Below are positions 16,076 to 24,913 of a stretch of 64,000 nt of DNA, in pieces. Numbering within the stretch: position 1 is the stretch's first letter; each line of letters opens with the position of its first letter. The stretch is from Abditibacterium sp. (lineage in GTDB: Bacteria > Armatimonadota > Abditibacteriia > Abditibacteriales > Abditibacteriaceae): positions 28,490 to 92,489 of the forward strand of contig JAUJNG010000001.1 in the NCBI GenBank assembly GCA_030448265.1. The letters run 5' to 3'. Made by a program: the position numbers and the translations under genes. Under the pieces are notes generated by a model, which worked only from the letters and a program-made list of their open reading frames with translations, did not search any database and was not told the DNA's origin.

Positions 16076-17221
16076 TCAGAGTTCACTTCCGGCGCGCGGC
16101 GGGGGCGTGGTGAGCAGGGCACTCGCGCCGCCGCTCGATTCCTTTTCAATGGTGACCCCGAAGTTATCCAGTTTCAAAACCAGGGTTTCGGGTTTGGATT
16201 TCGATGGCTCCTGCATCGTGACCAAAAACTTGCCGCTCAAGGCCAGAGCACGCTTGCGATGCGTTGCCTCTGCCTGACGGTGCGGCGGTTGCTTGGTGTC
16301 TTCGGCCGGAATAGCCCAACTGGTCGAAACGATTTTTGCGCCATTTGTGCCCTGCTCGAACCACCATTTGACTTCCTCGACTGGCTCGGTTTCATCCTTA
16401 CCTTTGTCTGGCCCCAGCGACAGATAACTGCAATGGTGCGGCAGTTTGAAAACATCCCACTTGAGCCGCTCTTCGCGCCCACGCTTGCGCGTCATTTTCA
16501 CGATGTCGGCCATGATTTCGTGCTTCACATCGGCGCTTAAAATCAAACGGCTGTCGTCTCCGCCCAGATGCCCCGCCGTGTAAAACGTCGCCTGCATGAC
16601 CAAACAATCGTCGTTGCGAACCACAACTTGATTGTCGTCCTGGCGAAAACCAAAGGGCGAATGCACGAAAAATTCCACACCTTTGGTTTTGCGGTTGTCC
16701 CACCCTGGCACGAGGTTGCCTGCGTCCGTCACCAGGTGTTTCCGGCTCCCCCACGTCAACCCGTTTTTTCTCATCCAATCGTCGAGGCTTTTCGGTTGCG
16801 AAAAAACACGGATGCCCTTACCTTCCTTGAAACGATAGCGGGCCTCTTTTTGAATGATGGCCTCGTCACCATCGCACTGGTCTTCGACAATCACCGCCGC
16901 AGGAACCCATAACTCGTCAATTTTAAAGCGCGAGTCGCTTTGCAACGCCGAAGAGTGCCGGAAATAGAAGAACTCGCCCGCTTTATGAATATGATCATCA
17001 TCAAGGTGACTAAAAGCCACCACGTCGAAGGCGGTGCGCTTTTTCGCCACCAGTTTCGAGCGCAAAAGCCCTTCGAGGTCACAGCGTTTATCACTTTCGT
17101 CGTCCGCGTTACGCATATGGGCGTAGTCGAATAAGATCAAGGCTTCGTTAGCCTCACCAGCGTTGACTTCGAGCAAAATCGAGTCGGCGTTTCCCAAGGG
17201 GAAGAAATGGAGTTTGTGCAT
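16076..17221 (-). CDS. Metallo-beta-lactamase-fold hydrolase (ubiquitin-like module)
   Basis: 381-aa MBL-fold protein of the ComEC-like HxDxDH subclass: FSHLDDDHIHKAG supplies His, Asp, Asp, His; later AGHLGGDDSRLILSADVKH and KLPHHCSYLS supply further ligands. The start MHKLHFFPLGNADSILLEV has the typical first strand, so I use the ATG at 17221; an in-frame ATG at 17254 would add 11 residues but would sit against the dyad at 17259. Likely a nuclease or phosphoesterase; a protein-conjugate hydrolase is also possible. Lies between two terminators beside the E2-E1-JAB gene. Confidence 0.75.
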   Translation of the reverse strand: MHKLHFFPLGNADSILLEVNAGEANEALILFDYAHMRNADDESDKRCDLEGLLRSKLVAKKRTAFDVVAFSHLDDDHIHKAGEFFYFRHSSALQSDSRFKIDELWVPAAVIVEDQCDGDEAIIQKEARYRFKEGKGIRVFSQPKSLDDWMRKNGLTWGSRKHLVTDAGNLVPGWDNRKTKGVEFFVHSPFGFRQDDNQVVVRNDDCLVMQATFYTAGHLGGDDSRLILSADVKHEIMADIVKMTRKRGREERLKWDVFKLPHHCSYLSLGPDKGKDETEPVEEVKWWFEQGTNGAKIVSTSWAIPAEDTKQPPHRQAEATHRKRALALSGKFLVTMQEPSKSKPETLVLKLDNFGVTIEKESSGGASALLTTPPPRAGSEL

Positions 17222-17258
17222 GATAATTGGAATCTCACTACGGTCTGACGACATTGTT

Positions 17259-17275
17259 GCGTGTTTCCCACACGC
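17259..17275 (-). promoter_or_regulatory. Operator-like dyad upstream of the MBL gene
   Basis: GCGTGT (17259-17264), 5-nt spacer, ACACGC (17270-17275): a perfect 6-bp inverted repeat. On the plus strand it reads TTGCGTGTTTCCC; the XRE-ImmA leader (minus strand, near 18505-18530) reads TTGCGTTGTGTTTCC followed by ACACA. The shared words suggest that the XRE protein binds both. Confidence 0.45.
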
Positions 17276-17294
17276 TACAACAAGGGGGCAAAAG

Positions 17295-17328
17295 AGAGCC
17301 GTCGCATTCTATAAAGCGAGACGGCTCT
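17295..17328 (-). terminator. Intrinsic terminator at the 3' end of the XRE-ImmA gene
   Basis: AGAGCCGTC (17295-17303) pairs with GACGGCTCT (17320-17328), a perfect 9-bp stem. On the minus strand it is followed by CTTTTG. The stem overlaps the end of the coding sequence at 17309. Confidence 0.55.
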
Positions 17329-18481
17329 GGTTGGTCGAAGCCTCATCGGTAATGAGACCCAGTTCTTCGAGGCGAATGGACATGGCCAAAACGGACACGT
17401 TGAACAGTTCGTTGAGCGGTGGCGCGAAGACGTTGCCTTTAACGCGAGGCTCTTGCGCGACGCGACGCGAGTAGTTGCGCTTTTCGCGGTAAAGATGAGC
17501 GAACCCAGCGTCAGCTTCACACTGCGCGCGAAAGTCGAGTGGCCCACCATAACGCGACGTGAACTCGGCGTGGAGCGCCTCGGCGGGCATCAGGAGATGC
17601 GCGGCGAAACGATTCGCTTGCCATTCTTCGGGTGGCAGTTTGTGCTGTGAGCCTTGAAGATTGCGATGAAGGGTATGAGTTTGAACCGGAGTTTCATCGA
17701 AGAGTGACATCTGCTCACGGGCGCGCAAAATGTGTCGCCGATGCAAAACCCAGTGCCCGATTTCGTGCGCGAGCGTGAACGAATAAAGCGGCGTCTTGAC
17801 CACGTTTTTGTCGATGTAAATCTCGCCGCCTTGGTCGGAGCCGTCGGCCACGCGCATCAAGCCGGCGATTGGGCAACCGTTGGAATCACAGCCCAACTCG
17901 TCGTCGAGAAAAAGCGAAAGCCGCTGCTCGCCATCGAGAAATCCGAAAACCAAATCTTCGGGTGTAGGCCGAACCATCTCATCGCCTGTTCCCAACGCGG
18001 CGTGAGCCGCCGCCCACAACCCCGACGCGGCGCCAGCGATGTCGCGGTCGTTCAGCCAGGGCACTTGCAAACGAGATGCGAACGAGGTGGAAGGTGTCGT
18101 CATTTTGAGATCATCGCAAATGTGGGAGGCTGAACCCTGGTTTTTCATCTCGCGCGCCTTCTGTTCCAACTCACGGATTTGGTCGGGCGAAAGCGAATGG
18201 AGAGTTCGCAAAAGCCCCACAACTTGCGGGCCGCGCGTTAAAATGGTCTGCTCGACATCGGGCGCGATCTGGTCGGCCAGGGCGAAAAGTTCGTCGGCAT
18301 CGGCCCCCAGCATCCGCGCGATTTCTTGCAGCGTGTCGCGCCCCGGCTTTTCTAAATTACGCTCCAACTTGCTGACCCACGACGGCGACTTGCCCAATTG
18401 ATCGGCAAAATGGCGCAGACTTTTATAAATTGGGTGCGCCAGTCGAAGCTCTCGGATCCTATCGCCCAGTTGTGCCGCCAA
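17309..18481 (-). CDS. XRE-family repressor fused to ImmA/IrrE metallopeptidase
   Basis: 390 aa. N-terminal XRE helix-turn-helix (residues 5-62, FADQLGKSPSWVSKLERNLE) joined to an ImmA/IrrE zinc peptidase with HEIGH at 239-243 and EWQANRFAAHLLMP as the third-ligand helix. In ICEBs1-like systems the peptidase cleaves a repressor after a damage signal; in this fused form it probably regulates by sensing and cleaving. It starts at TTG 18481 behind GGAGGT, with good spacing. Placed upstream of the MBL/E2-E1-JAB genes on the same strand, it is the likely regulator. Confidence 0.82.
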   Translation of the reverse strand: MAAQLGDRIRELRLAHPIYKSLRHFADQLGKSPSWVSKLERNLEKPGRDTLQEIARMLGADADELFALADQIAPDVEQTILTRGPQVVGLLRTLHSLSPDQIRELEQKAREMKNQGSASHICDDLKMTTPSTSFASRLQVPWLNDRDIAGAASGLWAAAHAALGTGDEMVRPTPEDLVFGFLDGEQRLSLFLDDELGCDSNGCPIAGLMRVADGSDQGGEIYIDKNVVKTPLYSFTLAHEIGHWVLHRRHILRAREQMSLFDETPVQTHTLHRNLQGSQHKLPPEEWQANRFAAHLLMPAEALHAEFTSRYGGPLDFRAQCEADAGFAHLYREKRNYSRRVAQEPRVKGNVFAPPLNELFNVSVLAMSIRLEELGLITDEASTNQSRLAL

Positions 18482-18612
18482 AATTCACCTCCAAGTCCTG
18501 CTGTGTCGTAATTAGGAAACACAACGCAAATAAGATAAGGCTTTTCATTGCGCTCGTCAAGCTGATAAAGAAGATTTTTAAAGGATGTTTCCCGCAAATA
18601 GGTGGGCAGCAT

Positions 18613-19053
18613 TCACGAGAAATGACCGATATTGGTGGTAGCCACGATTACGTCGCCGACCGAAAAGCCGCGTTCCTGCATGGTTTCGATGATTTGGGTG
18701 CATAGAATCACATCATCTTCGATTTCTTCGGGATCGGCAGTAACACCGGCTCTCTTAGCGCAAACGCTCCCACCGGACGGTGGCATTTTGCACGATGGGG
18801 GTCAAAAGCGACAGATAGTCGTGAATTTCTTTAAGGGCATCCAATTTGGCGAGACCGCGCCCGTTGCCCGTCGCAAATACTCGCGCCGCTCCTCGTAATC
18901 GGCGATTTCGGGGAGCAGATTACAGCTTCGCGCGCGAGCAATCCTTGCCGTCATTTCAAACACCGCAACGCTTTGGGTGAGCAACGCGGATATAGGATGC
19001 GCCAAAAACCCCAAAACCCCGATGTCGAGCACCACAAAAGTCGCGGGTGGAAT
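18613..19053 (-). pseudogene. Degraded PIN-domain toxin gene
   Basis: The minus strand carries PIN-family words in three different frames: VVLDIGVLGFLAHP and LLPEIADYEERREYLRR in one, LAKLDALKEIHDYLSLL in the next, and DVILCTQIIETMQERGFSVGDVIVATTNIGHFS in the last (read here as segments). At least two frameshifts and a stop interrupt it. VapC-like PIN ribonucleases end in exactly this ATTNxGHxS pattern. Non-functional as read. Confidence 0.6.
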
Positions 19054-19514
19054 TTGTATTGGACGGATTCACTGGTCGCGGGCCGGAAGGAGAGAGCGAA
19101 GATAAACAGTGTTCATGCAAGCAATTTCCTGCTTTCTCCTCAGCTTTGCACCGCTTGGACGGTTTCGGGCAACTCTTCGTCCATTGACACCTCAAACAAA
19201 GCAATGGCCGCCGCCTTCTTTCCGCGTGCGCTCCAAATTGTCGCGCACGATGCGATGGATGTAATCTACTGGCTCGATGCCATGCTAACGGGCTTGGGCC
19301 TTCGAAAGTGCCTTTTCATCAGGTGCAATTCCAAAGTGATAGTCATAGTTGCTGTTACTCTGCGTGGATTAGTTTGCACTATTGCCTGGTTCACATATCA
19401 GCAACTGTCTAACGAGTTCGTTTGCTAAGCGAAATTTTGGTATCAGGTTTCCTATCCAAAACACTTAAAAATCTCGCTAAATATAGACGTAATGCGACTC
19501 CGCGTTGAAACAAA
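19054..19514. other. Gene-poor stretch with a possible antitoxin remnant
   Basis: No supported gene. The minus strand just upstream of the PIN remnant has a short MDEELPETVQAVQS piece of the kind found in antitoxins, stopped at once. The 151-codon plus-strand frame here has no recognisable content. The stretch before 19514 is AT-rich. Confidence 0.35.
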
Positions 19515-20663
19515 TCATGTTGCTAAAAGCGCGATTCTCAGTTCGTCGTAAAGCTGAGCAACGGGTATCATCTCGTCGGAGAACGAGCGTATTGCAGTTT
19601 GTCGCCACCGGCTTTTGAGTTTAGAGATCGGCAGGTCTTCGGCATAATTTTCCTGTCGTGCCACTTCCCAGAACCTCTCTGGCCCAATCGTAGCATAGGC
19701 CAGTCGCAGACCCAGGAGCGCCATTCGGTCTTTGAACTCGTCTCCCTCTCCCAACAGTTGTGCCCGCCACCACACCTCGTCGTCGGGTGTGAAAGGCGAG
19801 GTCAGGTTCAAAGATGGTGGATGGCCCACATACTCCGGCACTTCCTCGCAGAGCAAGTCGGTCTTGATGCGCTCGCTTAGCCAATCACCGAGGTCGCCAA
19901 AGCGTTCGACTAACTCGGTGGTAGTGCCAAGGCCCAGACTATCTCGCACGGCGGCGGCGGTCAGGAGGCGGGCTTCGCAGCGCAGCCAAGAAGGATAATC
20001 GTCGGTTTCTGAGGGCAGCGGGATGCCGCGAGTTTGGCATTGCGCCCTTTTATCGTAGAGGTTGTAGATCAATCGAGTGGCCGCGCCACGCATCACCCCG
20101 GTCGGGAAGTTTTGGTAAATCCGACCGTAGCGCGGCTCGATGAGTTGCAGGGCGCACAGGTAGCAGTGAAAGGGACGGGGCAGGGCGACATCGCGGTGGA
20201 TGTCGAGACGCGAAACTTGCCCCTCGCGCCAGTCGATGTCGAGGCCCAAGTTGTGCAGCGTCGCTTCCATCTCTTCCAGCACACCCCGCAAGTCGTCCTG
20301 AGTCACGGTGCGGGTGTTGTGGCCGTAAGCGGCGGAAGAGACCGAGAAGAAAGCACGAAGCCGTATCTCGGTTCCCACCGGCCCGATGCGAAAGCGGAAA
20401 ACCCCGACGCGGCGCACGGCGATCGCACCATAAGCGAGGTGTCCGCTCGGATCGCGCCAGAGGTAGCCTTCTCCCACATCACGGCCACGCACCTCGGAAC
20501 GCTGCAAGACGTGGAAATCGGGACGGCGGCGTAGGCGTAGGGGATAGAATAGTTTGAGCGTGTCGATGCCCGTAGCGGGAACACGGACGGCGGCGAAAGA
20601 GGCGACATCGGTAGAGGACGCGGGAGATGTCAGGGTAAAGGTAGGCGAAAGGGATTGTGCCAT
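19515..20663 (-). CDS. Putative replication initiator (phage/plasmid Rep-like)
   Basis: 382 aa. The pattern LKLFYPLRLRRRPDF, SRLDIHRDVALPRPFHCYL and RYGRIYQNFPTGV followed by RLIYNLYDKRAQC resembles replication-initiation proteins of small phages and rolling-circle plasmids (gpII/CRI-type), in which a conserved SRxD strand and a Tyr-bearing YDK segment occur. Catalytic residues cannot be proven by eye. It is the last gene of a minus-strand series that looks phage-like. Alternative: a mobile-element accessory DNA-binding protein. Confidence 0.5.
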   Translation of the reverse strand: MAQSLSPTFTLTSPASSTDVASFAAVRVPATGIDTLKLFYPLRLRRRPDFHVLQRSEVRGRDVGEGYLWRDPSGHLAYGAIAVRRVGVFRFRIGPVGTEIRLRAFFSVSSAAYGHNTRTVTQDDLRGVLEEMEATLHNLGLDIDWREGQVSRLDIHRDVALPRPFHCYLCALQLIEPRYGRIYQNFPTGVMRGAATRLIYNLYDKRAQCQTRGIPLPSETDDYPSWLRCEARLLTAAAVRDSLGLGTTTELVERFGDLGDWLSERIKTDLLCEEVPEYVGHPPSLNLTSPFTPDDEVWWRAQLLGEGDEFKDRMALLGLRLAYATIGPERFWEVARQENYAEDLPISKLKSRWRQTAIRSFSDEMIPVAQLYDELRIALLAT

Positions 20664-20742
20664 AGGAGCAACCTTGGGACTTTATTAAGAACCCCGAAAA
20701 TAAAACCTCGGCAGAGAGCGGTTAACACTGCGTCCAAATACG

Positions 20743-20773
20743 AACGGCGCCCGCTCTGTGAGCAGGCGCCGTT
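20743..20773. terminator. GC-rich hairpin downstream of the SLOG gene
   Basis: AACGGCGCC (20743-20751) pairs with GGCGCCGTT (20765-20773); an inner GCTC/GAGC extends the stem. It sits between the SLOG gene stop and the Rep start on the minus strand. There is no U-run, so termination would not be classical. Confidence 0.4.
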
Positions 20774-20825
20774 GACAAGGGGCGAGTTAGTTTTAGTCGG
20801 GTGGAGGTGCGAGAATTTCAAGTAA

Positions 20826-21329
20826 TCATCCAGATAGCATTGATTCCGGCAAGAGTTGTGGCAAGACTAGAATCACGGGACGGTTTTGTTGGCGGGCGTA
20901 GCGCACGGTGGCCCAGGTGCCGGAGCGCAGCTTCTCTCTCTGTTCCCCCGGCGCAGCGAGTAGCGCCGCACCTGCGCGCACGATGGCGTGGTTGCGGGTT
21001 AGATAGGCCCGCGCCGGACGCTCCTCATCGCCCTGGCAAAAGGCCCGCTTCTTTTCGATGCGCGGCGGGTGCAAAACGATGCGAGTTGTGGGCAGCAGGT
21101 CGCGCACCAAGGCGTGAAACTGGGCGTCGGCTCCCACACAATCGCCGTGATGCACTTCGCAGGGCGCCAATCGTTGCAGCCAATGGGCCAGTTGATCGCG
21201 TTGCGGGGGAGTCAGACCGCGCTGGGTGCCGGTGAATCCGACGACGCCCCCAGAATCGAGCGCCTCGGGCTCCGATGACTCGGATGTGGGGAAAAGAGTC
21301 GGTTGCTCACTCTTGGATCGGTTCTTCAT
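20826..21329 (-). CDS. SLOG-domain (Rossmann-like nucleotide sensor) protein
   Basis: 167 aa. After a 30-residue polar leader comes a SLOG/YpsA-type Rossmann fold: VVGFTGTQRGLTPPQ, EVHHGDCVGADAQFHALVRD, ARAYLTRNHAIVRAGAALLA and GTWATVRYARQQNRPVILVLP. These are the glycine-rich and GAD signatures of SLOG proteins related to DprA/LOG. SLOG domains bind nucleotide-derived ligands and are frequent in conflict systems and phages. Start ATG at 21329 follows AAGGAGGG; the open frame to 21467 is not needed. Overlaps the stop of the upstream gene. Confidence 0.68.
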   Translation of the reverse strand: MKNRSKSEQPTLFPTSESSEPEALDSGGVVGFTGTQRGLTPPQRDQLAHWLQRLAPCEVHHGDCVGADAQFHALVRDLLPTTRIVLHPPRIEKKRAFCQGDEERPARAYLTRNHAIVRAGAALLAAPGEQREKLRSGTWATVRYARQQNRPVILVLPQLLPESMLSG

Positions 21330-21912
21330 CGTTGGTTTCTCCCTCCTTCTCGCCCGTCGCACCCGTCGTTTCGTCAGAGGCCCAAGGCGAGGCGTTGAAA
21401 TCGGCCAAGGAAAGCGAGAATCGCTCGCCGCTCTCTTCCTCTTCCACCAGAAGCGGGACTTGGGCATTAGCCGCGTCGAAACCTACGGCGCAGGCGCGGC
21501 GCCCCTGCCACAGAAACGGGCGGCGGTAATCCTCGGCGCTCAGGCCGTAGGCCGGACAGTCGTGGCGGAAAGTCTCCTGCTCGGCGTCCGGTGGAGAGGG
21601 CGGCTTCTTTGGTCGCCGCTCCACCGTCACATCCTCATAAAACGAGGCTTCGTATTCCTGAATGAGGGCCGCGAACTTCGCGGTTGGCACGAACCGCTCA
21701 CCCTCCTGCCGGATAAGGCCACGCCGCAGGGCATCGAAAACCAGGGCCGAAACCACTTTGGAGAAGGTGACACGGTAAGAACGGTTGCCGAGAATGGCTT
21801 CACTGCGTTGGGCCGAAAGGACGTTGGCTCCCTCCATGATGGCTTTGAGCAGGTCAGGGTGCATGGAGAAGTTCTGACGCGCCACCGTTTTACCATCCTT
21901 GACGCGCGTCAT
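21307..21912 (-). CDS. Hypothetical protein of the Rep-SLOG cluster
   Basis: 201 aa, no family recognised. The N-terminal half (HPDLLKAIMEGANVLSAQR, YRVTFSKVVSALVFDALRRG) looks helical and could be a small DNA-binding or ribbon-helix fold; the C-terminus is acidic (EEEESGERF, EKEGETNDEE). The ATG at 21912 overlaps the upstream stop (ATGA), which I prefer over the in-frame GTG at 21921. Confidence 0.55.
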   Translation of the reverse strand: MTRVKDGKTVARQNFSMHPDLLKAIMEGANVLSAQRSEAILGNRSYRVTFSKVVSALVFDALRRGLIRQEGERFVPTAKFAALIQEYEASFYEDVTVERRPKKPPSPPDAEQETFRHDCPAYGLSAEDYRRPFLWQGRRACAVGFDAANAQVPLLVEEEESGERFSLSLADFNASPWASDETTGATGEKEGETNDEEPIQE

Positions 21913-22775
21913 GGGCTCCACTCTCCGGTCACGGCAGGGTCAAGCGCGCCGCCCGTCAGCAGGTCTGGCGGAAACTCTGGTTCGGCAGCACGGGGGTCGC
22001 GTGTCGAGCGAGAGGAGGACGGGCGGCGTGTGGAGGTAGCCGTCGTGGACGAGAAAGCGGTGAGAGGCAGGGCTTCCTCGGCGTCGGGCACTTCGAACTC
22101 TACGTCCTCCACGGCCACGTAGTAGCCGACCACGCCCTCGGCGCGGCGAAAATACCAAGGCCCCTCGTCCACGCGGTAGGCGAGGCCTTGCGTGTTGGGC
22201 AGTAGCGGTTGCACCAGCCAATGCCTGGGGTCTTCGCTGATGTTAGGGTTGTAAGGCCGTCCCACGTAGCGGGCGGGTCGCATCGCATCTTCGGGCACGC
22301 GCCGTTCGAGTTCCACGATGCCGTCTGGGGGTTGGGGGTTGCTGGGGGCAACGGGATGGTTGGGCCACTGGCGCAGGTGCCATTCCAAGCGCCACACGTA
22401 GTCCTCCGAGTCCAAACACTGCGCCTTGTCATCGAAGTGACCAGGCACGAAAAAGCGTCGCACGTCGGCGGGCAGTTCATCGACGGCGGCGGTAAGCCTC
22501 GCCAGCAGAAGGCGGGGCACATCCCCCGTCAGAGTGGCCAGACCCTCACGAGCGCGGTGGGCATCGCCGTCGCAGAGATAATACAACGCATCGCTTTGGG
22601 CGCCGGAGCCACCAAAAGAAAGGTGTCGTCCGCAGGTCTGGCAACAGGCAATACGGCTGGCGCCGTCAACCGCGTGAAAAGTCTCAAAGTGGAAGGGTGT
22701 CAGATCGTGGCCCAGAGATTTGGCATGAGCGCAGAGGGCGTGTAGGCGTTGGCCCTCGGTGGAAGGATGAGGCAT
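21909..22775 (-). CDS. Hypothetical protein with possible zinc site
   Basis: 288 aa, no family recognised. Near residues 44-54 it has CCQTCGRHLSF, with a further Cys at LYYLCDGDAH, a possible zinc finger like those of phage DNA-metabolism proteins. The remainder is soluble, with a Ser/Thr/Arg-rich low-complexity stretch near 245-262. Start ATG at 22775 is preceded by TTAGGAG. Translationally coupled to the next gene. Confidence 0.55.
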   Translation of the reverse strand: MPHPSTEGQRLHALCAHAKSLGHDLTPFHFETFHAVDGASRIACCQTCGRHLSFGGSGAQSDALYYLCDGDAHRAREGLATLTGDVPRLLLARLTAAVDELPADVRRFFVPGHFDDKAQCLDSEDYVWRLEWHLRQWPNHPVAPSNPQPPDGIVELERRVPEDAMRPARYVGRPYNPNISEDPRHWLVQPLLPNTQGLAYRVDEGPWYFRRAEGVVGYYVAVEDVEFEVPDAEEALPLTAFSSTTATSTRRPSSSRSTRDPRAAEPEFPPDLLTGGALDPAVTGEWSP

Positions 22776-22832
22776 GGGAACTCCTAATGGTGAAACTGGC
22801 GAACTAAGAGAAAGGCGAGGAGACAGGGCCGA

Positions 22833-23408
22833 CTACTCCAAGGCCGGCACGGGACGAGGCAGGATGAGTCGGCAACCGTCGGGCAAAAGACCGGTGCGTC
22901 GGTAGAACTCCGCCACCAAAACCTCGGCATTGATGAGCGCCTTAGCCTCCGTGAGCACCTTGGCTTCGGTAGCCTTGGGTGCGGTAGTGGTCGGTGCAGC
23001 AGCGTCAGGTGCAGCAGCGCCGGGTAAAGCCGCGCCCAAGAACACCAGGTCGCCGGTCATGCGGTGCGCCCACCGCCGCACCTGCTCGGCGTCGCGGATG
23101 ATGACGCGGGCCGGTTCTTCGTCCAGGTAAAAGACGCCCACCTCGCATTCGAGGCGCGAGGAGCCGCTCTTCTTCTCGTGCCAGCGCAGGGCCTCGATCA
23201 AGTAGTCCTCATGCTCCTCCCACACTGCTTGCTGCGCGTCGTGGGCGGCTTGAACGTGGCTGTTGGCCTGATGGAGCATCTGTTCCTGCTGCGCCAGCGC
23301 ATGGTGATAGCGATGGCGCACGGCGAGAAGCTGCGAGGCGATTACCGAGAGGTAATCTTCCTCGCCCCTGTCGGGGTTTGCGGGATTTGGGATGGGATCG
23401 GGTGTCAA
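22833..23408 (-). CDS. Gp157/Gam-like phage protein
   Basis: 191 aa. The long N-terminal helix (SVIASQLLAVRHRYHHALAQ and on) followed by SSRLECEVGVFYLDEEPARV and VIIRDAEQVRRWA resembles siphovirus Gp157 and Mu Gam-like proteins, which protect or bind DNA ends. A low-complexity Ala/Pro/Thr segment precedes a short C-terminal helical end. I chose TTG at 23408 because AGGAGG lies five bases upstream; the ATG at 23444 has no such signal. Confidence 0.5.
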   Translation of the reverse strand: MTPDPIPNPANPDRGEEDYLSVIASQLLAVRHRYHHALAQQEQMLHQANSHVQAAHDAQQAVWEEHEDYLIEALRWHEKKSGSSRLECEVGVFYLDEEPARVIIRDAEQVRRWAHRMTGDLVFLGAALPGAAAPDAAAPTTTAPKATEAKVLTEAKALINAEVLVAEFYRRTGLLPDGCRLILPRPVPALE

Positions 23409-23466
23409 AATTCCTCCTTTTGTCTGCTTTGGTCTTGTTGGCATTGAGTTGCAAGGGTTGAGAAGC

Positions 23467-24261
23467 TCAATTCTTGGGCATCAGCTTTTCGGCAGCTTCG
23501 ACTTGTGAGGCCGCTTTGCTCCATGTCTCGAACAAGGGTTTGTAGGTCTCCTGCGTCATCTTTTCTCGCTCGTCTTTCTCTTGAAATTGGAGTTGCACCC
23601 GCTCGGACTGCGTCGTGCGTTCGCGTAATCTCTCGAAGCGAGCATCCATCGCCATGCTTTTGATTTCGAACAGCTCGAGACAAAAATCCCACGTCCTACG
23701 CGCCTCAAGAAAAGACTGCATCGCCTTGCCAAGCTGAGAGCGCAGCGTTCCTTGGGGCACTTTGCGGATCGCAGAGTCGAACGCGATGGAAGCGTTGGTC
23801 AGGCGGGTGCCGTAGTCGGTGTAGGAGAGTCCGCCGATTTTGGTGGCAACGGCTAATCCATTGAGCGCCGCCAACGCTTGTCGCGCGGCGCCCGCTTGCG
23901 CGCCGGTCAGCGCGTTGGCTCCTGTCGGCATCTTTTGCAAGAGCGCCAAAACCTCGGCGGTCACATCCACGCGCGTCGCCGTCGCGCCAGCCCAGCGAAG
24001 TCCCTGCTGGGAAACCACAAGGGAGAGTCGGCGCTTGGCGGCAACCTGTGGCACCACTCGCGCGGCCAGCAGTGGGAAATCGCTGCGCGCCTGCGCCAGC
24101 TTCGCTTCATCTACCACGCCTACACGCAACGCCGGTTGGGGTTGAGCGTGGAGCGGTTTTCCCGCTCCCCAAAAGAGCGCCATCACACCAAAAAACGCGG
24201 GCGCCGAGCGGAGTTGTCGTGTAGGTTTCAACGACTTCAATTGAAACAGTGAATTAAACAT
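23467..24261 (-). CDS. Exported OmpH/Skp-like protein
   Basis: 264 aa with an N-terminal signal-like helix (FFGVMALFWGAGKPLHAQ). The mature start LRVGVVDEAKLAQARSDFP and the segment LSLVVSQQGLRWAGATATRV followed by DVTAEVLALLQKM match the strand ends of OmpH/Skp periplasmic chaperones; the C-terminal 130 residues are helical and charged, but the long tentacle helices of Skp are not evident between them. Start ATG at 24261 follows AAAGGAC. Unusual within a phage-like gene series. Confidence 0.55.
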   Translation of the reverse strand: MFNSLFQLKSLKPTRQLRSAPAFFGVMALFWGAGKPLHAQPQPALRVGVVDEAKLAQARSDFPLLAARVVPQVAAKRRLSLVVSQQGLRWAGATATRVDVTAEVLALLQKMPTGANALTGAQAGAARQALAALNGLAVATKIGGLSYTDYGTRLTNASIAFDSAIRKVPQGTLRSQLGKAMQSFLEARRTWDFCLELFEIKSMAMDARFERLRERTTQSERVQLQFQEKDEREKMTQETYKPLFETWSKAASQVEAAEKLMPKN

Positions 24262-24504
24262 GAGTAGTTGTCCTTTCGAGAAGGAAGGCTTGACACAATG
24301 AAATGGAGTGGCTGCGTAGAACCGTTGGCAGGAAAGTGTTTGCCTCTCATCTTCCTTCTCCTTTTTCTTCTTTAAAGTTTACTTCCGATTCGGAAGTCGT
24401 GCTTTCAATTAAGGAGCAAGAGGGGCGCCATGCAGAATGACCTTGCGAGGTGAGAGGTCATTTATCTGCGGCCCCGGTCAGTTCACAGCGACGAATACAA
24501 AGTA

Positions 24505-24750
24505 GTGGCGGCTTTGCTGCTCCAAGCGCGCCACAAAGCCGGGCTAACGCAGCGCGAGGTCGCGGCCCGCCTCCGAAAGCCCGCCGCTTTCCCTCACAAG
24601 GTCGAACACGGCGAGCGCGAGATCAACATCGTGGAGCTACTCGACTACTGCGAGGCGCTGGAACTGGATTTCACTGAGTTCGCCGCTCAGGTCAAACGGG
24701 CCGTGCAGGATTTGCGGTCTTCATCGCCTCCCACCGAGAGAGGCGCTTGA
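24505..24750 (+). CDS. Small XRE-family regulator
   Basis: About 81 aa, a single helix-turn-helix domain: LLLQARHKAGLTQREVAARL and KVEHGEREINIVELLDYCEA, ending in a short acidic tail. The frame is open upstream to 24454, and HSDEYKVV just before the GTG fits the usual first helix, so translation may start earlier, for example at CTG 24466 behind GAGAGG. Divergent from the OmpH-like gene; probable regulator of the phage-like set. Confidence 0.7.
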   Translation: MAALLLQARHKAGLTQREVAARLRKPAAFPHKVEHGEREINIVELLDYCEALELDFTEFAAQVKRAVQDLRSSSPPTERGA

Positions 24751-24913
24751 TACCTGTCTCTTAATAACCTGTCCCTTTGTTCTCTCACAGCCACTTAGCT
24801 TTGGCCCCTTACTTCTGGGGAAGACACTCAACGGCCTCCCCTTGCAGCTACAACTTCTCTTGTGTTTATCCCTCAACCTATTTTTGACAGCGTGAGAGAA
24901 GTGAAATAAAGGG

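Noticed and set aside
18973-19428. 151-codon plus-strand frame as a gene
   Set aside because: No recognisable content, overlaps the PIN remnant, no ribosome site.
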